A DNA stretch of 54,531 nucleotides from Cytophagaceae bacterium (GTDB taxonomy: Bacteria > Bacteroidota > Bacteroidia > Cytophagales > Cytophagaceae): positions 1-54,531 of the forward strand of contig JALONH010000019.1 in the NCBI GenBank assembly GCA_025455005.1. The letters are read 5' to 3'. The notes under the pieces were generated by a model. The model saw only the letters and a program-made list of their open reading frames with translations, searched no databases and was not told where the DNA came from. Within the stretch, counting starts at the first letter, position 1; each line of letters begins with the position of its first letter. A program made the position numbers and the translations under genes. Of the stretch, positions 8,934-17,695 are shown in pieces.

Positions 8934-11900
8934 CTACCTCTTCTTCCTCTTCGCCTTACTGATCGTATAATTATCCGGTGTGCCGGTTACTTGTAGATGT
9001 AACATCATTTCCTTTTTAGAAGGATCACGGTATTCTAAAGCATCTTCATGATCGGGATCTATACCTTCTTTTGGCTTTCCTTTAAATAACATATCCATTC
9101 CAATTTCTGCAATCAACGATAAAGGTACACTAATATGATAATCCATTTGTGTGTTTAGGTTTTGTTTACCCTCTACCTCCATATAACCTAATGTAGAGTT
9201 AATCTGCATTCGGTCTATATATAGAGTGTTTTTTTCAAAATGTAAGGTGCTACGTAAAGTATCAAAACGAACACGTCGTATATTTTTATCCTTAAAATAA
9301 TCCTTCATAGCCAATAGCGGCTCATAATCAATCAACTCTCCCCTATCTAAACGCATCTGTACTTTTGCTTCACTTGCTTCTATTATCGGTACTAAATCGG
9401 GGTGCATCCGAACGTTGCTTACAACCTTTCCGGTTAACACGCCTTTGATATTTTTATTTAACACATAATCTTGTCCAAAATTATCAAAACGTAAAAGCAA
9501 TTCATCCAAATGGATATGATCTACGTCTACTACACTTTTGTAATAAATCTTTTTAGGGTCTGAACCATTAAAATACCCTTTCATATTCATGGCTCCATGG
9601 GCAATTTTCATAGACATCGTATCCACATAGAGATAATGATTTTTTTGCATTCGAACCTTGCCTTTTAACAATTCAATAGCGGTGCCATGATACTGTAATT
9701 TCTTTACATCCGCTCTAAACACCATATCAGTAAATGGAAGTGTAAAAATATTAAATGCCTCTTCATGTTCCTTGGCCGTTTTAGGGGTTGTAACTTGATA
9801 ACTCAACAATTCATCCATATTCAACGCATTCGATTGAAGTGTGAAATAATTATCTCTTTTTTTATCGGAAGATTTTTTCCCGGCAAAAAAAGATAAATTA
9901 ATCTTCCAATCACTTTGACCCATTTTACCTATGAAATCCGTAATTGTTAGGTGTTCCTGCTCATAATGAAAATGCCCTTTCAATTGGTCGATTCTAATTG
10001 GATGCATTTTTAATTTTCCGGAGGCATGCTCTAATTCGAGTTCTGCATAGCGTAATATACTATCGTATTCTAATACAATACGTCCATCAATATGTGCGTT
10101 TTTAATTTCTTCCTCTTTATATTCTTTGGGCAAATAATTTACTCCATTATATTTCAAGATATCTTTAAAATATAAATGCTTAGAATTGGCCTCTACTGTA
10201 AATATACTTCTACCTTTATGTTTAGAGTCAAACCAAACTCTGTAATTATCTACTTTAAAGGTCGATTGTACATCCGCTTTATCAATTAACGCGTTGAATT
10301 TTTTACAAACTAAACTTGAATCATTGATGAATACATCCAATTGTACATCGTGTATTGTATGCGGATAGTTTTTTAATTGTGCATAGAAATCGTCCATGAT
10401 GAATTCACCCATTGGTAAAGCCGGATGGTCTAATAGGTCTTGTACACTTGTTTTAAACCGGCACAACATTCTCAAATCCCGAATCTCCTCTGTAATAGAG
10501 TCGGCTAACGTAGGATTGAAACGAAGAAAATCGGCTACTTTGATAAAATTTGAATGAATTCCAAGTTTCAATTCTACCCTTTTTTGATGATGATGAAACA
10601 AAGCTGGCAAATCACTTATGGAACCATAGGTAAAGAAATCAGACTTACCCAATTGAAAAGAAATCGTATCTATATCCACAAAACCTTTTCGCATTTGAGC
10701 GTGAATGTTCATGTTGCGAACGGGTTCTTTAAAGCCGGGTATTGTAAAATATAAATCTTTAATACGCAAATCACTATCCACTCCTTGTTTTAATCGGACC
10801 AAATTATTTTCAGGAACTGTAATATCAATCAATTCATTAAAGCGCATGTCAACATAAACATTACCTTTCAGTTGTTTTAATCCTTCTATCTTAAAAAATT
10901 GCCCTATAAACTCCAATTGTAAATCCGAATGGAGATTTATAGCAATAGTAGGATTCTCAAAATTAGCGATGATTAAATCTCCTGAAAAAATGCCTTTATC
11001 CGGTCGAGCCGACACATTATTTATTTGTAAAATAGAGGTCCTTAAACAATTATCCGCACCATTGGTGTAATACCCCTTAAATCCAATTCCATGAATTTTT
11101 TTATTAATATCTGTATTCATGAAGTAGCCATTTTCACATCCAAAGTCAACATGTACGTGAGGTACCGAATCTTTAGCAATAGATCCATTCACTTTAGCGT
11201 GAAAGAAAATAGTGCCCTCGTTTTTATACTGCTTCAAATAAACAGCTACATCATGTGGTGCAAAGGCTGCAAAGGTGGAAAAGTCCGGCTTGTCTCCTTC
11301 GATTGATACATCAACCATTCTTCCACTTCCTAGATGAATCGTTCCATAACCTAAAAAGGAGGCCTCTTCTAACTTTATTTTTGAAGGTGAAATAACGATT
11401 AAAGAATCTTGTACTCTAAAATCAATGTGTAAGTCCAGCATTAGCGGCTTATTAGAAAAAAAGGTGCTGTCCTGCCCATTCATTAAACTAACTGTAGATT
11501 CAACTACTATGTCCGCATGCTGAATCGTATCTAAATATAAAAGTTTTCCTTCTGCTGAATGTATGTCGACTTCTTCATGTGTAGAATCTTTTTTGTAAAA
11601 ATTAGATAAATGAAAATCCTGAATATCCAAACGGTGAATTTTCCAATATAGAGGAACGCTTGTCTCTGAGGTATCTTCACTTATTTTTTTAGCATTTAAA
11701 ATATTGATAGTACCATCCAACTCATGAATGATATCTATATACCCCCCATTCACTTCCAAATCTTGAACAGTGTAATTTCCTTGTATTAGTTGTATTATCG
11801 AAAACCCTATATATAAATCCCTTATCTCATACAAAGGCTTTTGTTTCGTTGTTTTGTCGGAATAAAACCGGACGCCCTTTAAATCTATGGTAACATGAGG

Positions 11901-12086
11901 AAAAAAATGAAACAATCGGATTTCGCTTTTATCAATGACTAAGTGTCCTTCGTAGGATGTATTAACATATTGTAAGGCATAGTCTACTAATTTCCGTTGG
12001 TAGGAGGTAAGCAATAAATAAAAAGAAAGAAGTACGATTCCTACACTTGATAGTAATCCCCAAAAAATCTTTTTTTTAATCTGCAT
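8934..12086 (-). CDS. AsmA-like family protein
   Basis: A 1050-residue protein with one N-terminal transmembrane segment (about residues 8-28) and a large remainder of alternating beta-strand-like sequence, as in the AsmA/TamB/YhdP superfamily of bridge-like lipid-transfer proteins. The start resembles AsmA: an anchor, then residues about 40-130 with VDYALQYVNTSYEGHLVI and FPHVTIDLKGVRF. The AsmA_2-type C-terminal region (about residues 880-1010, with LHFEKNTLYIDRMQINS) is present. The end is very basic (SKAKRKKR). Family members sit in the inner membrane and span the periplasm. The gene stands alone on the minus strand, diverging from the DUF1801 gene; the 136-bp gap holds a 7-bp inverted repeat (CGAATTG at 12137 and CAATTCG at 12157). 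Confidence 0.85.
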   Translation of the reverse strand: MQIKKKIFWGLLSSVGIVLLSFYLLLTSYQRKLVDYALQYVNTSYEGHLVIDKSEIRLFHFFPHVTIDLKGVRFYSDKTTKQKPLYEIRDLYIGFSIIQLIQGNYTVQDLEVNGGYIDIIHELDGTINILNAKKISEDTSETSVPLYWKIHRLDIQDFHLSNFYKKDSTHEEVDIHSAEGKLLYLDTIQHADIVVESTVSLMNGQDSTFFSNKPLMLDLHIDFRVQDSLIVISPSKIKLEEASFLGYGTIHLGSGRMVDVSIEGDKPDFSTFAAFAPHDVAVYLKQYKNEGTIFFHAKVNGSIAKDSVPHVHVDFGCENGYFMNTDINKKIHGIGFKGYYTNGADNCLRTSILQINNVSARPDKGIFSGDLIIANFENPTIAINLHSDLQLEFIGQFFKIEGLKQLKGNVYVDMRFNELIDITVPENNLVRLKQGVDSDLRIKDLYFTIPGFKEPVRNMNIHAQMRKGFVDIDTISFQLGKSDFFTYGSISDLPALFHHHQKRVELKLGIHSNFIKVADFLRFNPTLADSITEEIRDLRMLCRFKTSVQDLLDHPALPMGEFIMDDFYAQLKNYPHTIHDVQLDVFINDSSLVCKKFNALIDKADVQSTFKVDNYRVWFDSKHKGRSIFTVEANSKHLYFKDILKYNGVNYLPKEYKEEEIKNAHIDGRIVLEYDSILRYAELELEHASGKLKMHPIRIDQLKGHFHYEQEHLTITDFIGKMGQSDWKINLSFFAGKKSSDKKRDNYFTLQSNALNMDELLSYQVTTPKTAKEHEEAFNIFTLPFTDMVFRADVKKLQYHGTAIELLKGKVRMQKNHYLYVDTMSMKIAHGAMNMKGYFNGSDPKKIYYKSVVDVDHIHLDELLLRFDNFGQDYVLNKNIKGVLTGKVVSNVRMHPDLVPIIEASEAKVQMRLDRGELIDYEPLLAMKDYFKDKNIRRVRFDTLRSTLHFEKNTLYIDRMQINSTLGYMEVEGKQNLNTQMDYHISVPLSLIAEIGMDMLFKGKPKEGIDPDHEDALEYRDPSKKEMMLHLQVTGTPDNYTISKAKRKKR

Positions 12087-12222
12087 TGTGCTGATAATTA
12101 AGTATACTTGTTTAAGTGAAATCTTTCTTCAAATTACGAATTGCTCCATATAAAAACAATTCGCTCTTGACCTTAGGTTAAAATTATTATTACGTTACTC
12201 TTTTATTAACCCTATTATTTAT

Positions 12223-12669
12223 ATGAAGAAACGTTCTGAAGTCGAAATGTATTTAGCCGATGTAGATTCGGATAAAAAAGAAGCTTTTGAAAATCTTTTT
12301 CATACCATACAAAAACATCTTCCCAAAGGTTTCGAACCCATCATCCAATACAAGATGATTTCTTTTGTAGTTCCGCTTTCTACCTATCCTTCCGGCTACC
12401 ATTGTACTGCGAATACCCCTTTACCTTTTATCTCTATCGCCGCTCAAAAAAAATACATTTCCCTTTATCATATGGGTCTATATGTTGACACTTCCCTTTA
12501 CCAATGGTTCACCTCTGAGTACCCAAACTATAGTAAAACCAAACTCGATATGGGAAAAAGCTGTATCCGATTTAAAAAAACGACCGAAATACCTCTAGAG
12601 TTAATCGCCCAACTCGTCTCTAAAATGAGCCCCAAAGAATGGATTGCTCTTTACGAAAAACAACACTGA
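12223..12669 (+). CDS. DUF1801 domain protein (YdhG-like)
   Basis: A 148-residue protein of the DUF1801/YdhG family. It has the family's pattern: an N-terminal helix (about residues 5-35, EMYLADVDSDKKEAF), a central IQYKMISFVVP followed by PFISIAAQKKYISLY (residues 68-85), and a C-terminal GKSCIRFKKTTEIP. The fold is the YdhG/frataxin-like alpha-beta domain; its function is not established. No signal peptide is present. The next gene, a lipoprotein sulfatase, starts 65 bp downstream and has its own candidate -7 box, so they may be separately transcribed. Confidence 0.85.
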   Translation: MKKRSEVEMYLADVDSDKKEAFENLFHTIQKHLPKGFEPIIQYKMISFVVPLSTYPSGYHCTANTPLPFISIAAQKKYISLYHMGLYVDTSLYQWFTSEYPNYSKTKLDMGKSCIRFKKTTEIPLELIAQLVSKMSPKEWIALYEKQH

Positions 12670-12702
12670 TATCCCTTTCCCCTATCCTACCATTATTTTC
12701 TT

Positions 12703-12710
12703 TATATTTG
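12703..12710 (+). promoter_or_regulatory. Candidate -7 box for the first sulfatase gene
   Basis: TATATTTG matches the Bacteroidota -7 consensus TAnnTTTG and lies 24 bp before the ATG at 12735. No clear TTTG -33 element is present at the usual spacing. Confidence 0.5.
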
Positions 12711-12734
12711 AACTTGACTTTCTTTTTACCACTT

Positions 12735-14429
12735 ATGCTTAGAAAATTATCTCTCTTTCTTCTTTGTATTGCTACCTTATTTACTGCTTGTACAGAAAAT
12801 ACGAAGACCCAAGCGCCGGAAGAAAAGAAACCGAATATACTTTTCATTGTAGCAGACGATATGGGTTTCAGTGATATTGAACCTTATGGTGGGAATATTG
12901 CTACACCGAATCTAAATAACCTCGCAAGTCAATCCCTACTTTTTTCGAATTTTTATGTTCAACCTACATGTTCGCCTACTCGCTCCTCTTTGCTCACCGG
13001 TGCCGACCATCATATTGCCGGCATCGGCATTATGAGTGAAATGCATTACCCTGCTTTAGATGCATTAAATCTTCCGGAATATAATGGTCATCTCAATACC
13101 AATGTCGTTACCATACCGGAACTCTTGAAGGAAAACGGCTATCATACGTATATGACCGGTAAATGGCATTTAGGTGAAGGCAAAGGCTTAGACCCCTATG
13201 ACCGCGGCTTTGAAGAGACATTTATATTAGGTACCGGTGGCGGTAGTCATTGGAAAGATAAAAAAGCATTGTCCCCCTTGCAACATATGGAGTATACGAG
13301 TCAGGGAACAGTAGTAGATCTGCCGAACGATTTTTATTCTTCAAAAAACTATACCGATTCTATGATTCATTTCATAGATAAACATACTGCCGACGGAAAA
13401 CCTTTCTTTGGTTATCTATCCTACACCGCTGCGCATGATCCTTTGCATGCGCCCAAAGAATACATAGATAAATATAAAGGTAAATTCGATGCCGGTTGGG
13501 ATAGCCTATGGGCAGAACGATTTGCCAATTTAAAAAAGTTAGGTATACTTCCTAAAAACCTTAAGGCGTCTCCTTCTAATCCTGCCATTCCGAAATGGGA
13601 AAAGCTATCGCCGGATCAGCAAAAGCAATTGGCGCGCGATATGGAAGTATATGCAGCCATGATTGAATATATGGATATGTCTATAGGTAAAATCATACAA
13701 TACTTAAAAGACAAAAATTTATATGACAATACCTTAATTGTTTTCCTATCAGACAATGGGGCTAACGGTGCAGTAGCCAGTACGTATCCCGGAAATGAAG
13801 ATGGGAAGTATCATAACAGTTTCAACAATAGTATAGATAACAAAGGTCTCATTAACTCCTATGCGGAAGCGGGACCGGGTTGGGCTCAAGCTTCTACTTC
13901 TCCTTTCCGATATTTTAAAAGTTTTACCACAGAAGGTGGTATCAAAGCGCCTTTGATAGTTAAATTACCTAAACACAAAGCCTCCAATACAGGCGAATGG
14001 AATGCAGGCCTTGTACATGTGACCGATATCATGCCTACTGTATTAGAGATTTCCGGCACTCCTTATCCAGCTACTTTTCGACAACATACGATTCAACCCA
14101 TTTATGGTAAATCCATTCTTCCGATTCTTACACATGATTCTATTTCGGTGCATACTAGTGATGGATTTGGCTGGGAATTATTTGAAATGAAAGCGTATAG
14201 AAAAGAGGACTGGAAAATTGTACGCCTTCCCAAACCCATGGGCTCCGGCGATTGGGAACTCTACCATATAACATCTGATCCTTGTGAATCAGTAAATAGA
14301 TCATCTGAATTCCCGAAAATAAAAGAGGATTTGATTCAACGTTGGAAAGCCTATGCGATTCAAAATCGAGTGTACGATCACAAAGGTCATTACGATTCCC
14401 TTTATTTAAAAAGTTTTACAAAAAAATAA
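12735..14429 (+). CDS. Arylsulfatase (lipoprotein, Cys-type)
   Basis: A 564-residue sulfatase. The signal peptide ends in the lipobox LFTAC (Cys19), so the protein is a lipoprotein. NILFIVADDMGFSDIEPYGG (residues 34-53) supplies the metal-binding Asp pair, and CSPTR (Cys79) is the signature whose Cys must be oxidised to formylglycine. YMTGKWHLGE, SYTAAHDPLHAP and IVFLSDNGANG are further conserved sulfatase blocks. An upstream in-frame ATG at 12639 overlaps the preceding gene and would bury the signal peptide, so 12735 is preferred. A formylglycine-generating enzyme is encoded at 21548-22657. The substrate cannot be read from sequence; it belongs to the broad arylsulfatase A-like group. It converges with the next gene, with 16 bp between the stops. 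Confidence 0.92.
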   Translation: MLRKLSLFLLCIATLFTACTENTKTQAPEEKKPNILFIVADDMGFSDIEPYGGNIATPNLNNLASQSLLFSNFYVQPTCSPTRSSLLTGADHHIAGIGIMSEMHYPALDALNLPEYNGHLNTNVVTIPELLKENGYHTYMTGKWHLGEGKGLDPYDRGFEETFILGTGGGSHWKDKKALSPLQHMEYTSQGTVVDLPNDFYSSKNYTDSMIHFIDKHTADGKPFFGYLSYTAAHDPLHAPKEYIDKYKGKFDAGWDSLWAERFANLKKLGILPKNLKASPSNPAIPKWEKLSPDQQKQLARDMEVYAAMIEYMDMSIGKIIQYLKDKNLYDNTLIVFLSDNGANGAVASTYPGNEDGKYHNSFNNSIDNKGLINSYAEAGPGWAQASTSPFRYFKSFTTEGGIKAPLIVKLPKHKASNTGEWNAGLVHVTDIMPTVLEISGTPYPATFRQHTIQPIYGKSILPILTHDSISVHTSDGFGWELFEMKAYRKEDWKIVRLPKPMGSGDWELYHITSDPCESVNRSSEFPKIKEDLIQRWKAYAIQNRVYDHKGHYDSLYLKSFTKK

Positions 14430-14445
14430 TGGGGCTATAGGCCTT

Positions 14446-15345
14446 TTATTTCTCTTTTATTAGTGTTAACAACACATTTAATTCTCGAACGACCGAGTCC
14501 AATTCTTGTGTCGTTTTTTCAATTTGAGTATCTATAAACGCTATCTCTTCCGGGTCTGAGCTAAAGCGTTTCACATGAATTAAACCTTGTATACGAGCTA
14601 TAGGAGCACGCAAGTGATGCGAATTCATCCAAGAATAGCGTTCAAATTTTTCGTTTGATTCTTCTAATGAAGAAATGTAGGCCTCCAACTGTTGGTTTAA
14701 TTCCTCTAAATGTATGTTTTTAATAATCAAGTCGTCATTCAGGACTTGTGATCTATTACTTTCTCTTTGGTATAAGATATAATACTTGACAAATAATTGA
14801 TAATACAACATAAAAAACAGGAACACCAAAATTAAATTCATGGTGTTGATGACTAGAGCATCCCGTGTATTGTGAACGGGTAAGACCATACCCCAATCGC
14901 CCATTTTATAGATAAAGTAATCCAATGTTATCATTCCGATACCTAGCACAATGACACTTAAAGACCAACGCCAATTCAAAATAACCAAAGCGATAAACGA
15001 AATAATTACATATTGGACGATAGCGATATTATTAATAGCATCGTCGTATTGATAACCTAAAACATAAAATGACTCTAAGAAGAAAAATAAAAAAATGCTG
15101 ATACGGCTTGTCCAAAAGAAGTCTTTCCTGGAAAAGTAAATAATGCTAGAATTCATGATCAGCATAAATACAGCTGTTTGACCTAAGAACTCAAAATATT
15201 CTTTTTGGATACATCCATAAATAAACAATGAAATCGCGTAGGTATATTGAAAAAGTGTATAAACAATGAGTCCTTTGTGTTTAATATTGTCTAAGCCTTC
15301 GGTATTGTTTGTAAGCTTGTCAATAATAGATTGTATTTTCCTCAT
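14446..15345 (-). CDS. Membrane histidine-kinase-like protein lacking an ATPase domain
   Basis: A 299-residue protein with about six transmembrane segments (residues about 20-190), then a coiled coil (IIKNIHLEELNQQLEAYISS) and a HisKA-type dimerisation helix with the H-box SHHLRAPIARIQGL. After a second helix the protein ends; the HATPase_c domain with its N, G1 and G2 boxes is missing. Bacteroidota histidine kinases commonly have the same HHLRAP motif, so the family call is solid. The protein could form phosphotransfer heterodimers or be a decayed kinase. The ATG at 15345 is preferred over a TTG nine codons upstream. No response regulator is adjacent; a regulator-like gene with a defective phosphorylation site lies at 34137. 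Confidence 0.75.
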   Translation of the reverse strand: MRKIQSIIDKLTNNTEGLDNIKHKGLIVYTLFQYTYAISLFIYGCIQKEYFEFLGQTAVFMLIMNSSIIYFSRKDFFWTSRISIFLFFFLESFYVLGYQYDDAINNIAIVQYVIISFIALVILNWRWSLSVIVLGIGMITLDYFIYKMGDWGMVLPVHNTRDALVINTMNLILVFLFFMLYYQLFVKYYILYQRESNRSQVLNDDLIIKNIHLEELNQQLEAYISSLEESNEKFERYSWMNSHHLRAPIARIQGLIHVKRFSSDPEEIAFIDTQIEKTTQELDSVVRELNVLLTLIKEK

Positions 15346-15419
15346 ATCCTTGTAATTTATTAATAAATACAAGAAGTCACAATACCCAAAGGATTACTAA
15401 TCGTTTAATGGCTTTTTTG

Positions 15420-15427
15420 TATTTTTG
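15420..15427 (+). promoter_or_regulatory. Candidate -7 box for the U32-ferredoxin operon
   Basis: TATTTTTG matches TAnnTTTG and lies 19 bp before the ATG at 15447, giving a short leader. A TTG at 15432 is the upstream alternative start but would leave almost no leader. Confidence 0.5.
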
Positions 15428-15446
15428 AGTATTGAATATTTTCCTT

Positions 15447-16688
15447 ATGACAGTAGCAAATCGTATAGAACTCATGGCGCCGGCGGGCTCCTTCGAAGCC
15501 CTTCAAGCAGCTATCGACAATGGAGCAGACTCCATATATTTTGGGGTTGACCAACTTAATATGCGAGCACGGGCGACCATGAATTTTACGTTAGGAGATT
15601 TAGCGGAGATAGCCGAAAGGTGTTCCGCTGCAGGAGTGAAGACCTATCTAACCTTGAATACGATTATCTATGATCACGATATTTCGTTAGTAAAAAGAGT
15701 TATCGACCAAGCGAAGGCGCATCAAATTTCCGCTATTATTGCATCCGATCAGGCTGTCATCCATTATGCATTTCAGCAAAAAATGCCGGTGCACGCATCT
15801 ACACAACTTAACATCACCAACATCGATACTGTAAAATTTTATGCCTTGTTTTGTGATGTTATGGTTTTATCCCGTGAATTGAGTTTGCGGCAAGTCAAAC
15901 ACATCACGGAAGCTATTGAGAAAGAGCAAATCAAAGGACCTTCAGGTGCGTTGATTAAAATAGAAATATTTGGTCATGGTGCCTTATGTATGGCAGTATC
16001 CGGAAAATGTTATTTAAGCTTACATACCCAGAATGCGTCCGCCAATCGGGGCGCCTGCATACAAAATTGTAGACGAAGTTACAAAGTCATCGATATGGAG
16101 GACGGGCATGAACTGGAAATCGATAATGAGTACATCATGTCTCCACAAGACCTATGTACGATAGACTTCTTAGACCAAGTAGTAGCTGCGGGAACAAATG
16201 TATTGAAAATAGAAGGACGTGGTAGAGCGCCGGAATACGTAGCAGCCGTAACGCGATGTTATCGAGAAGCAATAGACAGTATTGATGCGGGCACTTATAG
16301 TCAAGCGAAAATAGAAGCGTGGATGAGCCAATTGGAAAAGGTATTCAATAGAGGCTTTTGGAGTGGTTATTACTTAGGACTAAAATTAGGAGAATGGACC
16401 AATCAGGCCGGATCTTCTGCATCGCAAAAGAAAGTTTATATAGGAAAAGGATTGCATTATTATTCTAAAAGTCAAGTAGGAGAATTTTTAATAGAAGCCC
16501 AATCGATTAAAGTAGGCGATCCCATTTTCATTATGGGGCCTACGACCGGTGTAATTGAAACGGAAATTGAGGAAATACGAAAAGACAATATAGTGGTAGA
16601 GGAAGCGAAGAAAGGAGATACCATTACGTTTAAAGTAGCGGAGACGGTTCGCGCTTCCGATAAATTATACAAAATAGTTCCGGCTTAA
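15447..16688 (+). CDS. Peptidase U32 family protein (TrhP/YegQ-like tRNA hydroxylation factor)
   Basis: A 413-residue cytoplasmic protein. The start IELMAPAGSFEALQAAIDNG is the U32 signature, followed by a TIM-barrel-like region. The family's cysteine set is present: Cys181, Cys188, Cys204 and Cys208, in GHGALCMAVSGKC and GACIQNCRRSY, expected to bind an Fe-S cluster. A C-terminal beta domain (about residues 330-413) ends FKVAETVRASDKLYKIVP. U32 proteins such as TrhP act in prephenate-dependent hydroxylation of tRNA uridine-34 and are not proteases in that role. A 4Fe-4S ferredoxin gene lies 12 bp downstream in the same operon and may provide electrons (inference). RlhA-type rRNA hydroxylation is the alternative U32 role. 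Confidence 0.88.
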   Translation: MTVANRIELMAPAGSFEALQAAIDNGADSIYFGVDQLNMRARATMNFTLGDLAEIAERCSAAGVKTYLTLNTIIYDHDISLVKRVIDQAKAHQISAIIASDQAVIHYAFQQKMPVHASTQLNITNIDTVKFYALFCDVMVLSRELSLRQVKHITEAIEKEQIKGPSGALIKIEIFGHGALCMAVSGKCYLSLHTQNASANRGACIQNCRRSYKVIDMEDGHELEIDNEYIMSPQDLCTIDFLDQVVAAGTNVLKIEGRGRAPEYVAAVTRCYREAIDSIDAGTYSQAKIEAWMSQLEKVFNRGFWSGYYLGLKLGEWTNQAGSSASQKKVYIGKGLHYYSKSQVGEFLIEAQSIKVGDPIFIMGPTTGVIETEIEEIRKDNIVVEEAKKGDTITFKVAETVRASDKLYKIVPA

Positions 16689-16700
16689 TAATCTAACTTC

Positions 16701-16928
16701 ATGGTTATACTATCCCATAACAGAGAAAAATGCATCGGTTGTAATTACTGTGTTGAATTAGCTTTTGATCGATGGCGTATGTCTAAAAAAGATGGTAAGG
16801 TCACACTTATCGAAGGAGTGGAAAAAAAGGGGATGTACACGGCACGTGTTTCCGATGAGGAGTACGAAGCGAATGTAAAAGCCGCTCAAGCCTGTCCTAT
16901 GAATATCATACAAGTAAAAAAAATATAA
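16701..16928 (+). CDS. Small 4Fe-4S ferredoxin
   Basis: A 75-residue ferredoxin with CIGCNYC (Cys11, Cys14, Cys17) and a distal CPMNIIQV (Cys65). This binds a single [4Fe-4S] cluster. It lies 12 bp after the U32 gene and 1 bp before the DUF3667 gene, so all are probably co-transcribed. A redox link to the U32 Fe-S protein is suggested by position only. Confidence 0.9.
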   Translation: MVILSHNREKCIGCNYCVELAFDRWRMSKKDGKVTLIEGVEKKGMYTARVSDEEYEANVKAAQACPMNIIQVKKI

Positions 16929-16929
16929 C

Positions 16930-17694
16930 ATGAAATACTGTAAAAATTGTGGAAACGATTTAACAGGAAATTTTTGTTCCTATTGTGGTCAAAAATCCGA
17001 TGTCGATCGACTCGATTTTAAGTATGTTCAATCACATTTTAGAAAAATCTTCTTTAAATATTTTGATAAAGGTATTATTTATACTTGTAAACAATTAGTA
17101 ACACGACCCGGTCATACTATTCGAGAGTATTTAGAGGGTAAACGGATAAAGCATTACGATCCAATTACATTATTTATTACACTTGGAGCATTGTATGGTA
17201 TTTTTAGTCAAATGTATTCCATTGAATTTTTATATAGTATAAAAGACGAAGACTTGGGTCCTTTAACAGATAAGAAATCTCTAAACTTATGGATAGATGC
17301 GCATTATTCCATTTTTATGAGTATCAACATACCGATCATTAGTATCGTTATGTATTACGTATACAATATCAAGAATCATAATTTAATAGAAATATTAGTA
17401 TATAATTTTTTTGTAAGTTCATTAAAAATATTAATTCGATTACTTTTTTTGCCGGTTAATATCTACTATAATTCTAAGGAAGAAATTGCATACTTATACA
17501 ACTTTTTTCTAATTATAGATTTACTACTATTTATTTTAATTTATGTACAATTTCATTGTTCAGAAAAGGTGATACTCTCTATCAGAAGAGCGATTGCTAT
17601 TCAACTTATATATATATTATCATTTTCACTACTCCTTTTTCTTTTTTATTATATTTATGCTTTATTGTATAATTTACCTTTTACACTTACTTAA
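16930..17694 (+). CDS. DUF3667 domain membrane protein
   Basis: A 254-residue protein with an N-terminal zinc ribbon (Cys4, Cys7, Cys16, Cys19: YCKNCGND and FCSYCGQK), then the family's conserved region (about residues 28-90; TRPGHTIREYLEGKRIKHYDP) and four to five transmembrane helices. Function is unknown. It is common in Bacteroidota. It starts 1 bp after the ferredoxin stop and its stop is 1 bp before the next ATG, indicating an operon. The gene is much more AT-rich than the U32 gene upstream, as is the protease gene that follows. Confidence 0.85.
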   Translation: MKYCKNCGNDLTGNFCSYCGQKSDVDRLDFKYVQSHFRKIFFKYFDKGIIYTCKQLVTRPGHTIREYLEGKRIKHYDPITLFITLGALYGIFSQMYSIEFLYSIKDEDLGPLTDKKSLNLWIDAHYSIFMSINIPIISIVMYYVYNIKNHNLIEILVYNFFVSSLKILIRLLFLPVNIYYNSKEEIAYLYNFFLIIDLLLFILIYVQFHCSEKVILSIRRAIAIQLIYILSFSLLLFLFYYIYALLYNLPFTLT

Positions 17695-17695
17695 T

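Noticed and set aside
12639-12734. Upstream start for the first sulfatase
   Set aside because: It overlaps the DUF1801 gene, includes the candidate -7 box at 12703 and would hide the lipoprotein signal that begins at 12735.
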